Origin: JAJTHC01 sp044358835
GTDB lineage: Bacteria > Cyanobacteriota > Vampirovibrionia > Vampirovibrionales > JAJTHC01
Assembly (NCBI GenBank): GCA_044358835.1
Contig: JBIKNF010000001.1
Span: 1-64,000 of the forward strand
Length of the DNA: 64,000 nt
Reading direction: 5' to 3'
The notes beneath the pieces are model-generated. The model was not told where the DNA came from, did no database searches, and saw only the letters and a program-made list of their open reading frames with translations. Shown here piece by piece: positions 16,902 to 25,513 of this stretch (within the stretch, counting starts at the first letter, position 1; the number at the start of each line of letters is the position of its first letter). Position numbers and translations under genes: made by a program.

Positions 16902-16975
16902 GGCTATGTAGCTCAGTTGGTTAGAGCATACGGTTCATACCCGTAGTGTCGCAGGTTCGAATCCCGCCATAGCCA
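16902..16975 (+). tRNA. tRNA with CAU anticodon (elongator Met or Ile2)
   Basis: A full cloverleaf is visible: acceptor GGCTATG/CATAGCC with discriminator A, D-arm GCTC/GAGC, anticodon stem TACGG/CCGTA with loop TTCATAC (anticodon CAT), and T-arm GCAGG-TTCGAAT-CCCGC. The CCA end is not encoded. The T-stem has one A-C mismatch. G1-C72 pairing and the anticodon stem exclude initiator tRNA, which has an unpaired first position and GGG/CCC pairs. Elongator tRNA-Met and the lysidine-modified tRNA-Ile cannot be told apart by eye. Confidence 0.9.
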
Positions 16976-16980
16976 TTATA

Positions 16981-17010
16981 AACGTCCCTTAAAAAAGGGA
17001 CGTTTTTTGT
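16981..17010 (+). terminator. Intrinsic terminator after tRNA
   Basis: AACGTCCCTT (16981-16990) and AAGGGACGTT (16995-17004) form a perfect ten-base-pair stem with a four-A loop, followed by TTTT. It lies six bases after the tRNA. Confidence 0.95.
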
Positions 17011-17052
17011 TTGAGTCTCGTCAATGTACCTTATTTTTGTTAAACTAATGTT

Positions 17053-17796
17053 ATGTTTGAAATGAATGATATGATGCTTAGAATTTTAGTGGCAGCCGTT
17101 TTAGGGGCCGTGGTTGGCTTTGAACGAGAAGTTACCCACAAAGCCGCAGGGCTTAGAACGCACATGCTGGTTTGCATGGGGGCGTGTATTTTTATGATAC
17201 TTTCTATGACAAACTTGGCAGAGTTCACTACCTTTGGCTTAGATCAAAGCCAGCATCCGAAAATGAATCTCAATTTTGACCCTTCTCGCATTGCGGCCCA
17301 AATTGTAACAGGCATTGGTTTTATCGGTGGGGGCGCGTTGCTAAAAGAAGGGGGTTCTGTAAGAGGCATCACCACAGCAGCCAGCTTGTGGAACGTCGCG
17401 GCCATTGGCATGCTTGTGGGCGTGGGTTTACATTCCATTGCTATTTTTGCCACGCTAATTACGGTCGTGATTCTTTACACCATGGGTAAAATCCCTATTT
17501 TACAAGACTATAAACGCTTTAAGGGTAAAGAACTTCTGAAGCTCACCATTTATGTGAAAGAATCGCATGAACAAGCGGTCATGGCGTATGTGGAAGACCA
17601 ACTCGAAGAACGCATTCGCAGCGTAGAAACCTGTTGCAGTACCGCCAAAGAAGGCGAGTCTAATCAGACGTTGATTTTGACTTATGTGATTGATATTCAC
17701 CATTATGTGACGCATTGGAGCAAATGGAAGCAAGGCTTAAAACGCCTCAATGGTGTCGAACGCATCAACTTGACATTTGACCCGCAAGGGGAATAA
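17053..17796 (+). CDS. MgtC/SapB family membrane protein
   Basis: This 247-residue protein has the MgtC N-terminal membrane domain: LRILVAAVLGAVVGFEREVTHKAAGLRTHMLVCMGAC, then DPSRIAAQIVTGIGFIGGGALLKEGGSVRGITTAASLWNVAAIG, with four or five helices, and a cytoplasmic ACT-like C-terminal domain from about residue 165. Family members affect magnesium homeostasis, membrane ATPase activity or cell-envelope stress; exact role differs. No transporter gene is adjacent. TAAACT (17041-17046) lies just before the ATG, so a leaderless mRNA is possible but weaker than for ispF. Confidence 0.9.
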   Translation: MFEMNDMMLRILVAAVLGAVVGFEREVTHKAAGLRTHMLVCMGACIFMILSMTNLAEFTTFGLDQSQHPKMNLNFDPSRIAAQIVTGIGFIGGGALLKEGGSVRGITTAASLWNVAAIGMLVGVGLHSIAIFATLITVVILYTMGKIPILQDYKRFKGKELLKLTIYVKESHEQAVMAYVEDQLEERIRSVETCCSTAKEGESNQTLILTYVIDIHHYVTHWSKWKQGLKRLNGVERINLTFDPQGE

Positions 17797-17848
17797 ACCC
17801 GTTGCCTTTTCCTGACTTAAAAAAACCATCAAACTAATAAACTCATGC

Positions 17849-17862
17849 TATAATGGAACATA
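17849..17862 (+). promoter_or_regulatory. Extended -10 promoter, probable leaderless ispF
   Basis: TGCTATAAT (TATAAT at 17849-17854) lies seven bases ahead of the ATG at 17862, so transcription would begin on the start codon. An alternative ATG at 17853 lies inside the -10 box itself and cannot be the start if this promoter is used. Confidence 0.6.
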
Positions 17863-18356
17863 TGGAAACACCAAACTTACGTATTGGACTAGGAAGCGAT
17901 GTGCATCGCCTTAAAGAAGGACTCCCGCTTCATCTTGGGGGGGTTTGTATTGAAAGCCCTTGGGGATGCGACGCCCATTCAGACGGCGATGCTTTGTTGC
18001 ACGCCTTGATTGATGCCCTTTTAGGCGCGTGCCACCTAGGAGACATTGGCGAATATTTCCCGCCCAATGACCCCAAATGGGAAAAGGTCGCGAGTAAAGA
18101 TATGCTGGCCGATGTACTCTTACTGATTGAAGAAAAGCATCCACACTTTTATGTAGTCAATGTCGATGCCGTCATTCAGCTTGAAGCGCCCAAGCTGTTG
18201 GGCTATCGTCATACGATCCAAGCCAACATCGCGCATTTGTTGGGCATGGATGTGGAACGAATTAGCGTAAAAGCCAAAACCGGTGAAGGGCTGGCACCTA
18301 TTGGCACGCATGAAGCAATTGCGACTCAGGTGGTGCTTCTTTGCGATATAGGCTAA
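17862..18356 (+). CDS. ispF: 2-C-methyl-D-erythritol 2,4-cyclodiphosphate synthase IspF
   Basis: IspF converts CDP-methylerythritol phosphate to the cyclic diphosphate in the non-mevalonate isoprenoid pathway. Family motifs are complete: GLGSDVHRLKEGLPLHLGG (metal-binding Asp and His), CDAHSDGDALLHALIDALLGA, DIGEYFPPNDPKW, and KAKTGEGLAPIGTHEAIATQ at the end. The length (164 residues) is typical. The undecaprenyl synthase gene uppS, which uses its downstream product, is 20 kb away. A solo arm of the structured repeat sits eight bases after the stop codon. Confidence 0.96.
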   Translation: METPNLRIGLGSDVHRLKEGLPLHLGGVCIESPWGCDAHSDGDALLHALIDALLGACHLGDIGEYFPPNDPKWEKVASKDMLADVLLLIEEKHPHFYVVNVDAVIQLEAPKLLGYRHTIQANIAHLLGMDVERISVKAKTGEGLAPIGTHEAIATQVVLLCDIG

Positions 18357-18363
18357 GCGTTAA

Positions 18364-18380
18364 AGTCGTTTAAATGGTAT
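18364..18380. repeat. Solo arm of the structured repeat
   Basis: AGTCGTTTAAATGGTAT is the exact reverse complement of the left arm of the copy at 46412-46559. No core or partner arm is adjacent. It lies directly after ispF. Confidence 0.7.
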
Positions 18381-18501
18381 TAAAAACGGCATAGCCTGTT
18401 TAATTCATGTCGATTTGTCACAATATCTGAATAAGACTTTCCAACTTTGATGGATTCTTCTATACTAGAACCATCATTTTTTCATTTCATGAGGAAACCG
18501 A

Positions 18502-19890
18502 ATGCCTGCTTCACGCCCCACCCGTCAAACCCCTTTTAGCCAACGTCGTTCTGAAGCGATGGCATCCCCTGTTTTTGATGCCAATCGCTTTTACACGGAA
18601 ACACCTACCCCCTTCAACGTGCCCCCTTTACAAAAAAAACGCCCTTTCACACAGGGTGAAAACCCCTTTTTTCCAAGCAAACAAACACGATTGAGTCCGC
18701 TTCAAGCCCGCCACAAAGCCAAAAAAACAAGGCAATTGAAACGCTTAAGCCTTTTAACAGTGTTCTTAATCAGCTTAAGCATTGGCCTATGGATGCTGGG
18801 GGGCAGGCTCACGCACGCGGTTGAAGAACAGTTTCTTTCACCCCAACAAGCCCATACGGCTTCGGTTCAACCGCCTTTAGAAAGCCTTAAGTCTTACCAA
18901 AGCACGCAATTTATTCACCGTGGCATGGCAGTGTGTGGTATTCCTCAGTCAACCAATGAAGCCAGCCTCGCTCCTTTGGGTTCTTTTACACCCTTAACCC
19001 ATCCTGCTTTACTGGAAACACAGCGTGATGAAACACTGCAACGCTTGATTGATCACTTTAGTGAAGGGATTGAACCAAATTTGCGTCCACATGTCTTGAT
19101 TTTAGATGGTCAGACCCTACAATTTGCTGGCAAACGTATGGAAGAAGCCGTCCCTTCCGCCAGTGTTATTAAATTACCTTTGCTCTATTTATATGCCTTG
19201 CATCTCAATAACGGCAACCTGACCAACGAAACGCCGGCTTATTTTGGTGAACATCACATGGTGTCAGGTTCTGGAGACTGGCAATTTTTGGGGGCCAATA
19301 AGTTTTATACCGCTTTTCAAACCGCAGAAGCCATGATTCAAAACAGTGACAATTCCGCCACAGAACTCATGACAAGCCTATTGGGGGGTAAGAATGCGGT
19401 CACTCAACAGTTCAAGGAATTGGGTTTACAACAGACGGCGTTAAAAAACATTTTGCCTGATGTAGAAGGCTATAACACCATTTCGGTGTACGACATGGTC
19501 ACGTTGCTCTTTAATTTGAAAGAACAGCCGAGCTTGACGACAGACACCAAATCAACCGCCATGGAAATTTTAGAAGGCACGCGTAATCGTCGCTTGATTC
19601 CGGCTTTATTGCCTCCAGAAACGTTAGTGGCTCACAAAACAGGCGATATTGGAAAAAGTTTAGGCGAAACGGCTTTGGTTTACCTGCCTGATGGACGCTA
19701 CTATTACTTGTCTGTCATGGTGGAACGTCCGCATAATCATGAAGCGGCAAAAGACTATATTCAGCGTTTGTCTAAAGGGATTTGGGACCACTATATCGCC
19801 CAAATACCAGAAGGCGTGCTAAGTCAACCGAAACAACCTTCAAAAAGCACCCCTGTTCCCCTCACATCTTCAGATGCCGAAGTATTTTAA
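18502..19890 (+). CDS. Membrane-anchored beta-lactamase-like serine hydrolase
   Basis: This 462-residue protein has a basic cytoplasmic N-terminus of about 80 residues, one membrane helix (LLTVFLISLSIGLWMLGG) and a periplasmic domain with the three active-site motifs of the class A beta-lactamase/DD-peptidase fold: SVIK (about residue 221), SDN (about 283) and KTG (about 380). The glutamate of ExxLN is not clearly conserved, which argues against an efficient beta-lactamase and for a peptidoglycan- or other substrate-directed serine hydrolase. ATG 18502 has GAGGAAACC upstream. The end overlaps by four bases the stop of the small minus-strand gene that follows. Confidence 0.82.
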   Translation: MPASRPTRQTPFSQRRSEAMASPVFDANRFYTETPTPFNVPPLQKKRPFTQGENPFFPSKQTRLSPLQARHKAKKTRQLKRLSLLTVFLISLSIGLWMLGGRLTHAVEEQFLSPQQAHTASVQPPLESLKSYQSTQFIHRGMAVCGIPQSTNEASLAPLGSFTPLTHPALLETQRDETLQRLIDHFSEGIEPNLRPHVLILDGQTLQFAGKRMEEAVPSASVIKLPLLYLYALHLNNGNLTNETPAYFGEHHMVSGSGDWQFLGANKFYTAFQTAEAMIQNSDNSATELMTSLLGGKNAVTQQFKELGLQQTALKNILPDVEGYNTISVYDMVTLLFNLKEQPSLTTDTKSTAMEILEGTRNRRLIPALLPPETLVAHKTGDIGKSLGETALVYLPDGRYYYLSVMVERPHNHEAAKDYIQRLSKGIWDHYIAQIPEGVLSQPKQPSKSTPVPLTSSDAEVF

Positions 19891-20207
19891 GCCTGTTCAG
19901 ACGCTTTCCCTGAAAAAGTGGTCACTTGAGACGGCATTACATCAACCTGTTGAATTTGTGTACGCTCACTTATACTAAGAACAGGGTTCAACTCCAAAAG
20001 CAAAGCTTCCGTCCATTCGGTGGATTGAAATGTGCTTTCCCACGCTTCTTTAGCCGTGGTGACTTCTTGAAATGAGACCAACGCCAAGATGTAAACCAAC
20101 ACAATACTAGCAAACAAAAAGCGTGTACCTTCAACAACCCATTCCCCGGCCTGCACTAGGGGAGCCTTACGCGTTTTAAAAGCCAAGCGTCTACTTGATG
20201 TACTCAT
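19887..20207 (-). CDS. Small single-pass membrane protein, unknown
   Basis: This 106-residue protein has a basic N-terminus, one hydrophobic helix (LFASIVLVYILALVSF, about residues 30-46) and a soluble acidic C-terminal part of about 55 residues. By the positive-inside rule that part should face the periplasm. I do not recognise a family. ATG 20207 is preceded by AAAGAGATG. It lies between the beta-lactamase-like gene (convergent) and lpxC (same strand, 97 bases upstream of lpxC's stop); no link to either is shown by sequence. Confidence 0.6.
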   Translation of the reverse strand: MSTSSRRLAFKTRKAPLVQAGEWVVEGTRFLFASIVLVYILALVSFQEVTTAKEAWESTFQSTEWTEALLLELNPVLSISERTQIQQVDVMPSQVTTFSGKASEQA

Positions 20208-20304
20208 CTCTTTAATCTCATGTTTCGTTTGGTGTGTACGACTACTTCGTCCACAATCTACATCGGTAAAAAGAGGGGTCTTCTTCAGGATTTTTTATAT
20301 TTTG

Positions 20305-21201
20305 TTACAATCCACTCAGGACAGACCCTTGCTGCAACGCCTGAGCGAAAGCCAAGTGAGACGCATGCCCTGCGTAACAGGCGACAAACGTGCCTTGAAC
20401 GCGGGCCAAAGGAATCCCTGAAAGATAAAAATCACCGAGTAAATCGAGCATTTTATGAAACAAGGGTTCATTTTTGAGTCGCAAAGGAGTGGTATAGGTC
20501 TGATGGTCTTCATTTAGGCCCAAGGTGTTGTCTAAACTCACGCCTTTGGCCAGTCCTTGTTCTTGCATGGCGGGCAATTCAGCGGTTTGCCCAAAGGTAC
20601 GGGCCTGTAATAAATAACGGGCTTCTGCTTCGCTACGATCTTTAAAGTCCCAATACGCCCAGTGGTGACGTAAATCCCGATGAGGATAGTCTAACACATA
20701 GCCCAACTTCAAGTGTTCTGAAGGCAAGGCGTACAAATGAATTTTTTCACTGAATGGAAAGAAATACGGACGGTTCACCTTGTATAAGGGCGATTGTGCT
20801 TGCCAGCCAAAGGTGTGAATCAACGCTTCAAACCAAGGCAGTGCAGAACCATCTAGCAAAGGAAGCTCAACCACATCCCCCCCTTCAGGAGCATGAAGTT
20901 GTACCTCTAAATCAGGAATACCCACTAACGCCACGGCTGCCAAGAAGTGTTCCACAATGGAAAGGGTGCTTTGGCAGGCGGAATTTGCTAGTGTCACCCC
21001 ACGTCGAGCGTCCACCACAAGAGACGATTGGGCCGGAATACGAGTGGAATCAGGCAGCACAAACACAACGCCTGCCTGTTCCTTACCACGACTCAGGGTG
21101 GCTTCTACGGGTTTGCCTGAAATCAATCCCACACTTTGTAGGGTGATCGACTGCTGGGGAATGAAATCTGTAATGTAAGGGCATTTATTAAGCGTTTGCA
21201 T
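20305..21201 (-). CDS. lpxC: UDP-3-O-acyl-N-acetylglucosamine deacetylase LpxC
   Basis: LpxC is the committed, zinc-dependent deacetylase of lipid A synthesis, so this cell makes LPS. The 298-residue sequence has SIVEHFLAAVALVGIPDLEV (zinc His), LPLLDGSALPWFEAL, KGVSLDNTLGL, FHKMLDLLGDFYLSG (zinc His and Asp) and AGHASHLAF at the catalytic His near the end. Length agrees with the family. ATG at 21201 lacks a clear ribosome site. No other lpx genes are adjacent, while an OstA/LptD-like gene lies at 51769-53883. Confidence 0.95.
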   Translation of the reverse strand: MQTLNKCPYITDFIPQQSITLQSVGLISGKPVEATLSRGKEQAGVVFVLPDSTRIPAQSSLVVDARRGVTLANSACQSTLSIVEHFLAAVALVGIPDLEVQLHAPEGGDVVELPLLDGSALPWFEALIHTFGWQAQSPLYKVNRPYFFPFSEKIHLYALPSEHLKLGYVLDYPHRDLRHHWAYWDFKDRSEAEARYLLQARTFGQTAELPAMQEQGLAKGVSLDNTLGLNEDHQTYTTPLRLKNEPLFHKMLDLLGDFYLSGIPLARVQGTFVACYAGHASHLAFAQALQQGSVLSGL

Positions 21202-21234
21202 CAGCGTATCGTTTCTATTGAAATATGCTTTCTA

Positions 21235-21377
21235 CGAGATATAGTGTTTTAAAGAGTTTTCCGCACAGTAGGCTAGACGAGGAGCCTAGATTATTTTGTG
21301 AAGAAGTGTAGATAGACCTACATGGCTGAACAAAATATCGTAGCGACAACGAAGAGACCATAGAGCGTTTCATCTCG
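21235..21377. repeat. Structured palindromic repeat, copy 3
   Basis: A ~143-bp element between lpxC and lipA. It contains GAGGAGCCTAGA (palindromic core, one arm degenerate), a TGTAG/CTACA hairpin, a GATTATTTTGT/ACAAAATATC stem and CGTAGCGACAACGAAGAGACC. The right arm GCGTTTCATCTCGC matches copy 2. The left boundary is less certain. Confidence 0.75.
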
Positions 21378-21388
21378 CGGATACTATA

Positions 21389-22270
21389 CTATAACATTGC
21401 CAGACGCTCATTGACAAGGGCCGCCATGAAGTATTCCCCCGCCTTATAAGAACTTCGCACCAAAGGGCCTGATGCACAATAGGCAAAGCCAAACTCTTCT
21501 AACGCGACCCGCTTAAGCTCGTCAAACACCGCAGGTTCAATCCATTCATGCACCTTTAAGTGCTTGGGTGAAGGTTGGAGGTACTGCCCAAAAGTAATGG
21601 CCTCTACCCCCTGTTGGCGTAAATCCGCTAAACAAAACTTAATTTCATCCAGACGTTCCCCTAACCCCAGCATCAACGAACTTTTGGTCACCACCTGCGG
21701 ATGCGTTTCTTTTGCTCGACGCAGCACGCTTAAACTTTGTGCATACGTGGCACGGCGATCTCGAACAGACGCTTGCAAGCGTTCTACCGTTTCTACATTA
21801 TGCGCAAATACGTGTAGTCCACTATTCAGTAGGGTATCTAACGCCTGCGGGTTTCCCTGAAAATCGGGTGCCAGCACTTCAACCTTAAGTTCAGGCACCG
21901 CCTTTAAAATGGCTTGAACGCAAGTGGCCATATGTAAGGCCCCACCATCGGGCAAGTCATCGCGGTCTACTGCGGTTAAGACGACGTAGTTCCAGCCGGC
22001 TTGAGCCACCGTGCGCGCTAGTTTTTCGGGTTCTTCAGCGTCTAACCACCCCTTGGGGTTGCCTGTTTTAACATCACAGAAGCGACAGCCCCGTGTGCAG
22101 GTGTCTCCCATCAGCATGAAGGTGGCGGTGCCTTCGCTCCAACAGTCAAACAAGTTGGGGCAGTTGGCTTCTTGGCACACAGTGGCCAGTTCAAGCGATT
22201 GAGCCGTGTGCTTTAAAGCTTCAAGGGCAGGCGTATTTTTGAGACGAACCGTCAACCAGGAAGGACGCAT
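21389..22270 (-). CDS. lipA: Lipoyl synthase LipA
   Basis: LipA is a radical-SAM enzyme that inserts two sulfurs into protein-bound octanoyl groups. The 293-residue protein has both clusters: auxiliary Cys in CQEANCPNLFDCW and radical-SAM CTRGCRFCDV (CxxxCxxC). It also has NVETVERLQASVRDRRATYAQSL, KSSLMLGLGE and a C-terminal GPLVRSSYKAGEY with the RSSY motif. Length and motifs are normal. It implies lipoylated 2-oxoacid dehydrogenases or a glycine-cleavage system elsewhere. The GcvH-like protein in this window has lost the lipoyl lysine. Confidence 0.96.
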   Translation of the reverse strand: MRPSWLTVRLKNTPALEALKHTAQSLELATVCQEANCPNLFDCWSEGTATFMLMGDTCTRGCRFCDVKTGNPKGWLDAEEPEKLARTVAQAGWNYVVLTAVDRDDLPDGGALHMATCVQAILKAVPELKVEVLAPDFQGNPQALDTLLNSGLHVFAHNVETVERLQASVRDRRATYAQSLSVLRRAKETHPQVVTKSSLMLGLGERLDEIKFCLADLRQQGVEAITFGQYLQPSPKHLKVHEWIEPAVFDELKRVALEEFGFAYCASGPLVRSSYKAGEYFMAALVNERLAML

Positions 22271-22358
22271 CGAAAGACTTTCACTTATTTAAGGGCTTGC
22301 TTTCCCACTATAGCCCAACCCCCTAGAAGAATGCAAACGTAAAAATCAAACGATTACT

Positions 22359-23672
22359 TTAGCAACTAGGAGCCGTGTAGTTGATGGTATACGTCGTGGT
22401 ATTTGCAAAGCCATCCGCATCCCGTAACTGCCCCTTAGAATTGAAAACGATTTGGTTGGAATCTTCACAAGGCACAGTTCCCGTAATTTTCAATAGGCTC
22501 ATACTGGGGAAGTCAATAAATTGGGTCAAAAGGCCATTGCCGATTGTACCATCTTTAAGAAGAATCGTTCCACTGAAGTCTTCTTGGTTATACCCAGGGT
22601 GACAAAGTGAATCCACCCCCATGTACACAGTCGAAACCGGTTCATACTTAGCCCCAAGAACAGCGTGATTCACCACATATAACGAACGTTCATCAATAGC
22701 ACTTCTAAACAAAATTTCTAAAGAAGGAATAATGGCATTAGAAGGAAGCGTCAAGGGATTCGAACTCCACGGCACATAAACCTGCGTACGCGTACCCCCG
22801 ACTTGTTTGGTGTAACGAATCCCTACTGGCACCGCGTTGCCATTGGCATTATAATGAATGCCCTCTGAACGATTGGTCCACCAATCTTCAAAATTAAATT
22901 GGTGGGTTGAAAGATTGTTTCGATTTAAAATATAAGAAGATAACGTCATCGTCGTATCGGGTTGAATTGTTTGGCTTGAAACAATTTCCAGCTGAGTGTT
23001 TAACTCTGTTTTGGGTTCGGGAGGCGCTGGATTCGTGACCTGAAGTTGCGTTAAAACGGTACTTTCTTGGAGGCTTTGACCCGTCCCACACTTGGCATAA
23101 GGACTGGCCGAGTCGGGTTGAACCGCGTCATAGGCAATAACGTCTGTGGCATTGTCAAAACACACAAAACAACGCACCGCCACATAAATGGGATTTTCGA
23201 TATTATATAAATGCTCACCAGAATCCATTTTTGCCGTGCTAACAGTGTAAGCCCCTGTGCCTGAATTATAGTCAAAATAAGGGTTAACCCCTAAAATCAC
23301 GTATTGGTAACGACCCACTGATTTCTTCACCCCTGAAACCGTTTCATACACATAACTAGAATGCGTTAAAAAAGGCTTAGGTTTAGTGACAGGGTTACTG
23401 GTTGAAGCAATTCCACTTGCCGTGTTGAACTGCCAAGAATAACGGTTACTGGTGGGAAAAAGTCGTGTGGCAATGACTTCATTCAAGCCTGCATCATTGA
23501 TCAATTTTAGTTTGGTGTTAATGGTTTGTGAAGAAGATTGTTCTAAAGTAATCATGTTCAGCTGCGCAATGGAATAGCTTAAGCCCATTAAAAAACCAAA
23601 AATAACCACCGCCACCAATATAATAAAAACATTGGCGGGGTGTCGCTGATTTTTTAACCGCTTTTTGAGCAT
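22359..23672 (-). CDS. Membrane-anchored pilus/secretion-like hypothetical protein
   Basis: This 437-residue protein has a basic start (LKKRLKNQRHPAN) followed by a hydrophobic helix (VFIILVAVVIFGFLMGLSY), then a helical stalk (MITLEQSSSQTINTKLKLINDAGL) and a large beta-rich, Ser/Thr/Asn-rich domain with a few Cys (CFVCF, C-terminal PSC). The layout resembles PilX-type minor pilin or secretion pseudopilus-associated proteins, but the prepilin Glu+5 motif is absent, so this is inference. It would be inner-membrane anchored with an exported domain. It is transcribed alone. Confidence 0.6.
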   Translation of the reverse strand: MLKKRLKNQRHPANVFIILVAVVIFGFLMGLSYSIAQLNMITLEQSSSQTINTKLKLINDAGLNEVIATRLFPTSNRYSWQFNTASGIASTSNPVTKPKPFLTHSSYVYETVSGVKKSVGRYQYVILGVNPYFDYNSGTGAYTVSTAKMDSGEHLYNIENPIYVAVRCFVCFDNATDVIAYDAVQPDSASPYAKCGTGQSLQESTVLTQLQVTNPAPPEPKTELNTQLEIVSSQTIQPDTTMTLSSYILNRNNLSTHQFNFEDWWTNRSEGIHYNANGNAVPVGIRYTKQVGGTRTQVYVPWSSNPLTLPSNAIIPSLEILFRSAIDERSLYVVNHAVLGAKYEPVSTVYMGVDSLCHPGYNQEDFSGTILLKDGTIGNGLLTQFIDFPSMSLLKITGTVPCEDSNQIVFNSKGQLRDADGFANTTTYTINYTAPSC

Positions 23673-23785
23673 GCAAAGATTCCTATACGTATTCAGTACT
23701 CTATCGGATTCTAGCTCATTTTCTGAAGCCTATGTAACAAGCCCTTAAAGTTACCCTAAAAAAAGGAGACCAACAGCACACGTAT

Positions 23786-24796
23786 TTATTTGACTTCATT
23801 CTTTGAAGCACGTCCCGCAAAGGCATCTGCCAGATTGGCCAGTGTCGTCATTGCAATGTTATGCAAGGCTTCTTGTGTCAAAAAGGCTTGATGCCCCGTA
23901 ATCAAGACGTTAGGAAACGTCAACAACCGACTAAACACATCATCCTGAATCACGTTACACGAAAGATCTTCAAAGAACAAGTCGCCTTCTTCTTCGTAAA
24001 CATCCAGCCCCAAGGCCCCGATTTGCCCTGATTTCAAGCCGTTAATCACGGCTTGGGTTTCAATCAAACCCCCACGACTGGTGTTAATAAGCATGACCCC
24101 TTTTTTCATTTTGGCGACTGAAGCGTGATTGATTAGATGGTGGGTGGCAGGCATTAAGGGGCAGTGCAAGCTAATAATATCACTTTGAGCGAGTAATTCA
24201 TCTAAGGCAACGTAAGTAGTTCCCATGGCTTTGACGGCGTCGCTGGGGTAAGGGTCATACGCCAACAGCCGACACCCCATACCCTTCATAATCCCCACAA
24301 AAATCTCGCCAATTTTACCCGTGCCTATTACACCCACAGTTTTTCCATGAACATCAAAACCCACCAAGCCGTCTAACAAAAAGTTACCGTCACGCACACG
24401 GTTAAAGGCTTTATAGGTTTTACGGTTCAACGTCATGATTAAGGCCAAGGCATGTTCAGCTACCGCATAGGGCGAATAAGCAGGCACACGAAGCACCCGC
24501 ATCCCCAAGGCAACGGCTGTCAAAACATCGACATTATTATAGCCCGCGCATCTCATCACAACAGTTTTTACGCCCAAGTCGTTCAAGGCGCGAAGGACTT
24601 GAGCATCTAAGGTGTCGTTGACAAAGGCACAAACGGCTTGGTGCCCTTCGGCGAGCTTGACGGTTTTGAGCGTGAGGTGGGCATCCAAGTAATTGAAGTG
24701 AAAACCTGCGGTGTTGTTGGCGTTAAAGGCTTCAATATCATAGGGTTTGGTGCTATAAAACGCGATACTGGGGGTTTTTGCTTGAACATTCATCAT
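23786..24796 (-). CDS. ldhA: D-lactate dehydrogenase (2-hydroxyacid dehydrogenase)
   Basis: This 336-residue enzyme reduces pyruvate to D-lactate with NADH, a fermentative sink for electrons. It has the Rossmann motif GVIGTGKIGEIFVGIMKGMG, then HCPLMPATHHLIN, NTSRGGLIETQAV with the substrate-binding Arg, Glu in DVYEEEGDLFFED, and the catalytic ITGHQAFLTQEA, which is typical of LdhA rather than phosphoglycerate or formate dehydrogenases. I chose ATG 24796 (MMNVQAK) because GAAAGGA precedes it; an upstream in-frame extension of 21 residues looks spurious. Confidence 0.92.
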   Translation of the reverse strand: MMNVQAKTPSIAFYSTKPYDIEAFNANNTAGFHFNYLDAHLTLKTVKLAEGHQAVCAFVNDTLDAQVLRALNDLGVKTVVMRCAGYNNVDVLTAVALGMRVLRVPAYSPYAVAEHALALIMTLNRKTYKAFNRVRDGNFLLDGLVGFDVHGKTVGVIGTGKIGEIFVGIMKGMGCRLLAYDPYPSDAVKAMGTTYVALDELLAQSDIISLHCPLMPATHHLINHASVAKMKKGVMLINTSRGGLIETQAVINGLKSGQIGALGLDVYEEEGDLFFEDLSCNVIQDDVFSRLLTFPNVLITGHQAFLTQEALHNIAMTTLANLADAFAGRASKNEVK

Positions 24797-24872
24797 AAAG
24801 CGTCCTTTCATACAAGGGGACTCTTTTATTCTACACCTTTGCGGAGTGAAGACAAGCAAAATGATTATTAAG

Positions 24873-24892
24873 TTTTGAGCGGGATCTCAAAA
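24873..24892 (-). terminator. Weak hairpin downstream of leuD
   Basis: TTTTGAG/CTCAAAA form a seven-base-pair stem with a six-base loop 22 bases after the leuD stop. The following sequence on the minus strand is only moderately T-rich, so efficiency is doubtful. Confidence 0.4.
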
Positions 24893-24913
24893 TACAGTTT
24901 CTGCAAAAACCGT

Positions 24914-25513
24914 TTAGGCAAACGCAGGACGCTGGGCTTCATACGCCTTGATCTGATCCGCAAAACTCAAGGTATAGCCCACTTGATCCAAGCCTTGCGT
25001 CAAGCACTTCTTCCAAAAGGCGCCGATTTCAAAGGACTGCTCTGCTTGATTCTCAATCGCCACCGTTTGAGCCTCAACATCCACGTCCACACGCAAGGCA
25101 GGGTTGGCCTCACAATCACGACGCAACTGGCTTACCACGGCTTCAGGCAATTCAATCACCAATAAGCCGTTTTTCAGGGCGTTATTTTTGAAAATATCCG
25201 CAAAGCTAGTCGCAATAATCGCTTCAAAGCCGTAATCCACCAACGCCCACGGAGCATGCTCACGAGAAGATCCACAACCAAAGTTATGCCCCGCTACCAA
25301 AATACGCGCATGGGCAAATTGTGGTTGATTGAGGACAAAGTCAAGGTTTGGACTGCCGTCTTCCATATAGCGAAAATCTGAAAAAGCATGTTCGCCCAAG
25401 CCTTTACGGCTGGTGACTTTCAAAAAACGCGCGGGGATGATTTGATCCGTGTCGACGTTGTCCTTGTTCAAGGGGACGCATCGGCTGGAAATATGGGTAA
25501 TCGGTTTAGGCAT
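24914..25513 (-). CDS. leuD: 3-isopropylmalate dehydratase small subunit LeuD
   Basis: LeuD forms the swivel subunit of isopropylmalate isomerase in leucine synthesis. The 199-residue protein has NKDNVDTDQIIPARFLK, ILVAGHNFGCGSSREHAPWAL (conserved GSSREHA) and IIATSFADIFKNNALKNGLL. I start it at ATG 25513, inside the end of leuC (eight-base overlap, ATGCCTAA), with GGAAG upstream; this gives the typical size. A longer in-frame stretch from 25678 lies inside leuC and is a shadow. Translational coupling with leuC is expected. Confidence 0.94.
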   Translation of the reverse strand: MPKPITHISSRCVPLNKDNVDTDQIIPARFLKVTSRKGLGEHAFSDFRYMEDGSPNLDFVLNQPQFAHARILVAGHNFGCGSSREHAPWALVDYGFEAIIATSFADIFKNNALKNGLLVIELPEAVVSQLRRDCEANPALRVDVDVEAQTVAIENQAEQSFEIGAFWKKCLTQGLDQVGYTLSFADQIKAYEAQRPAFA

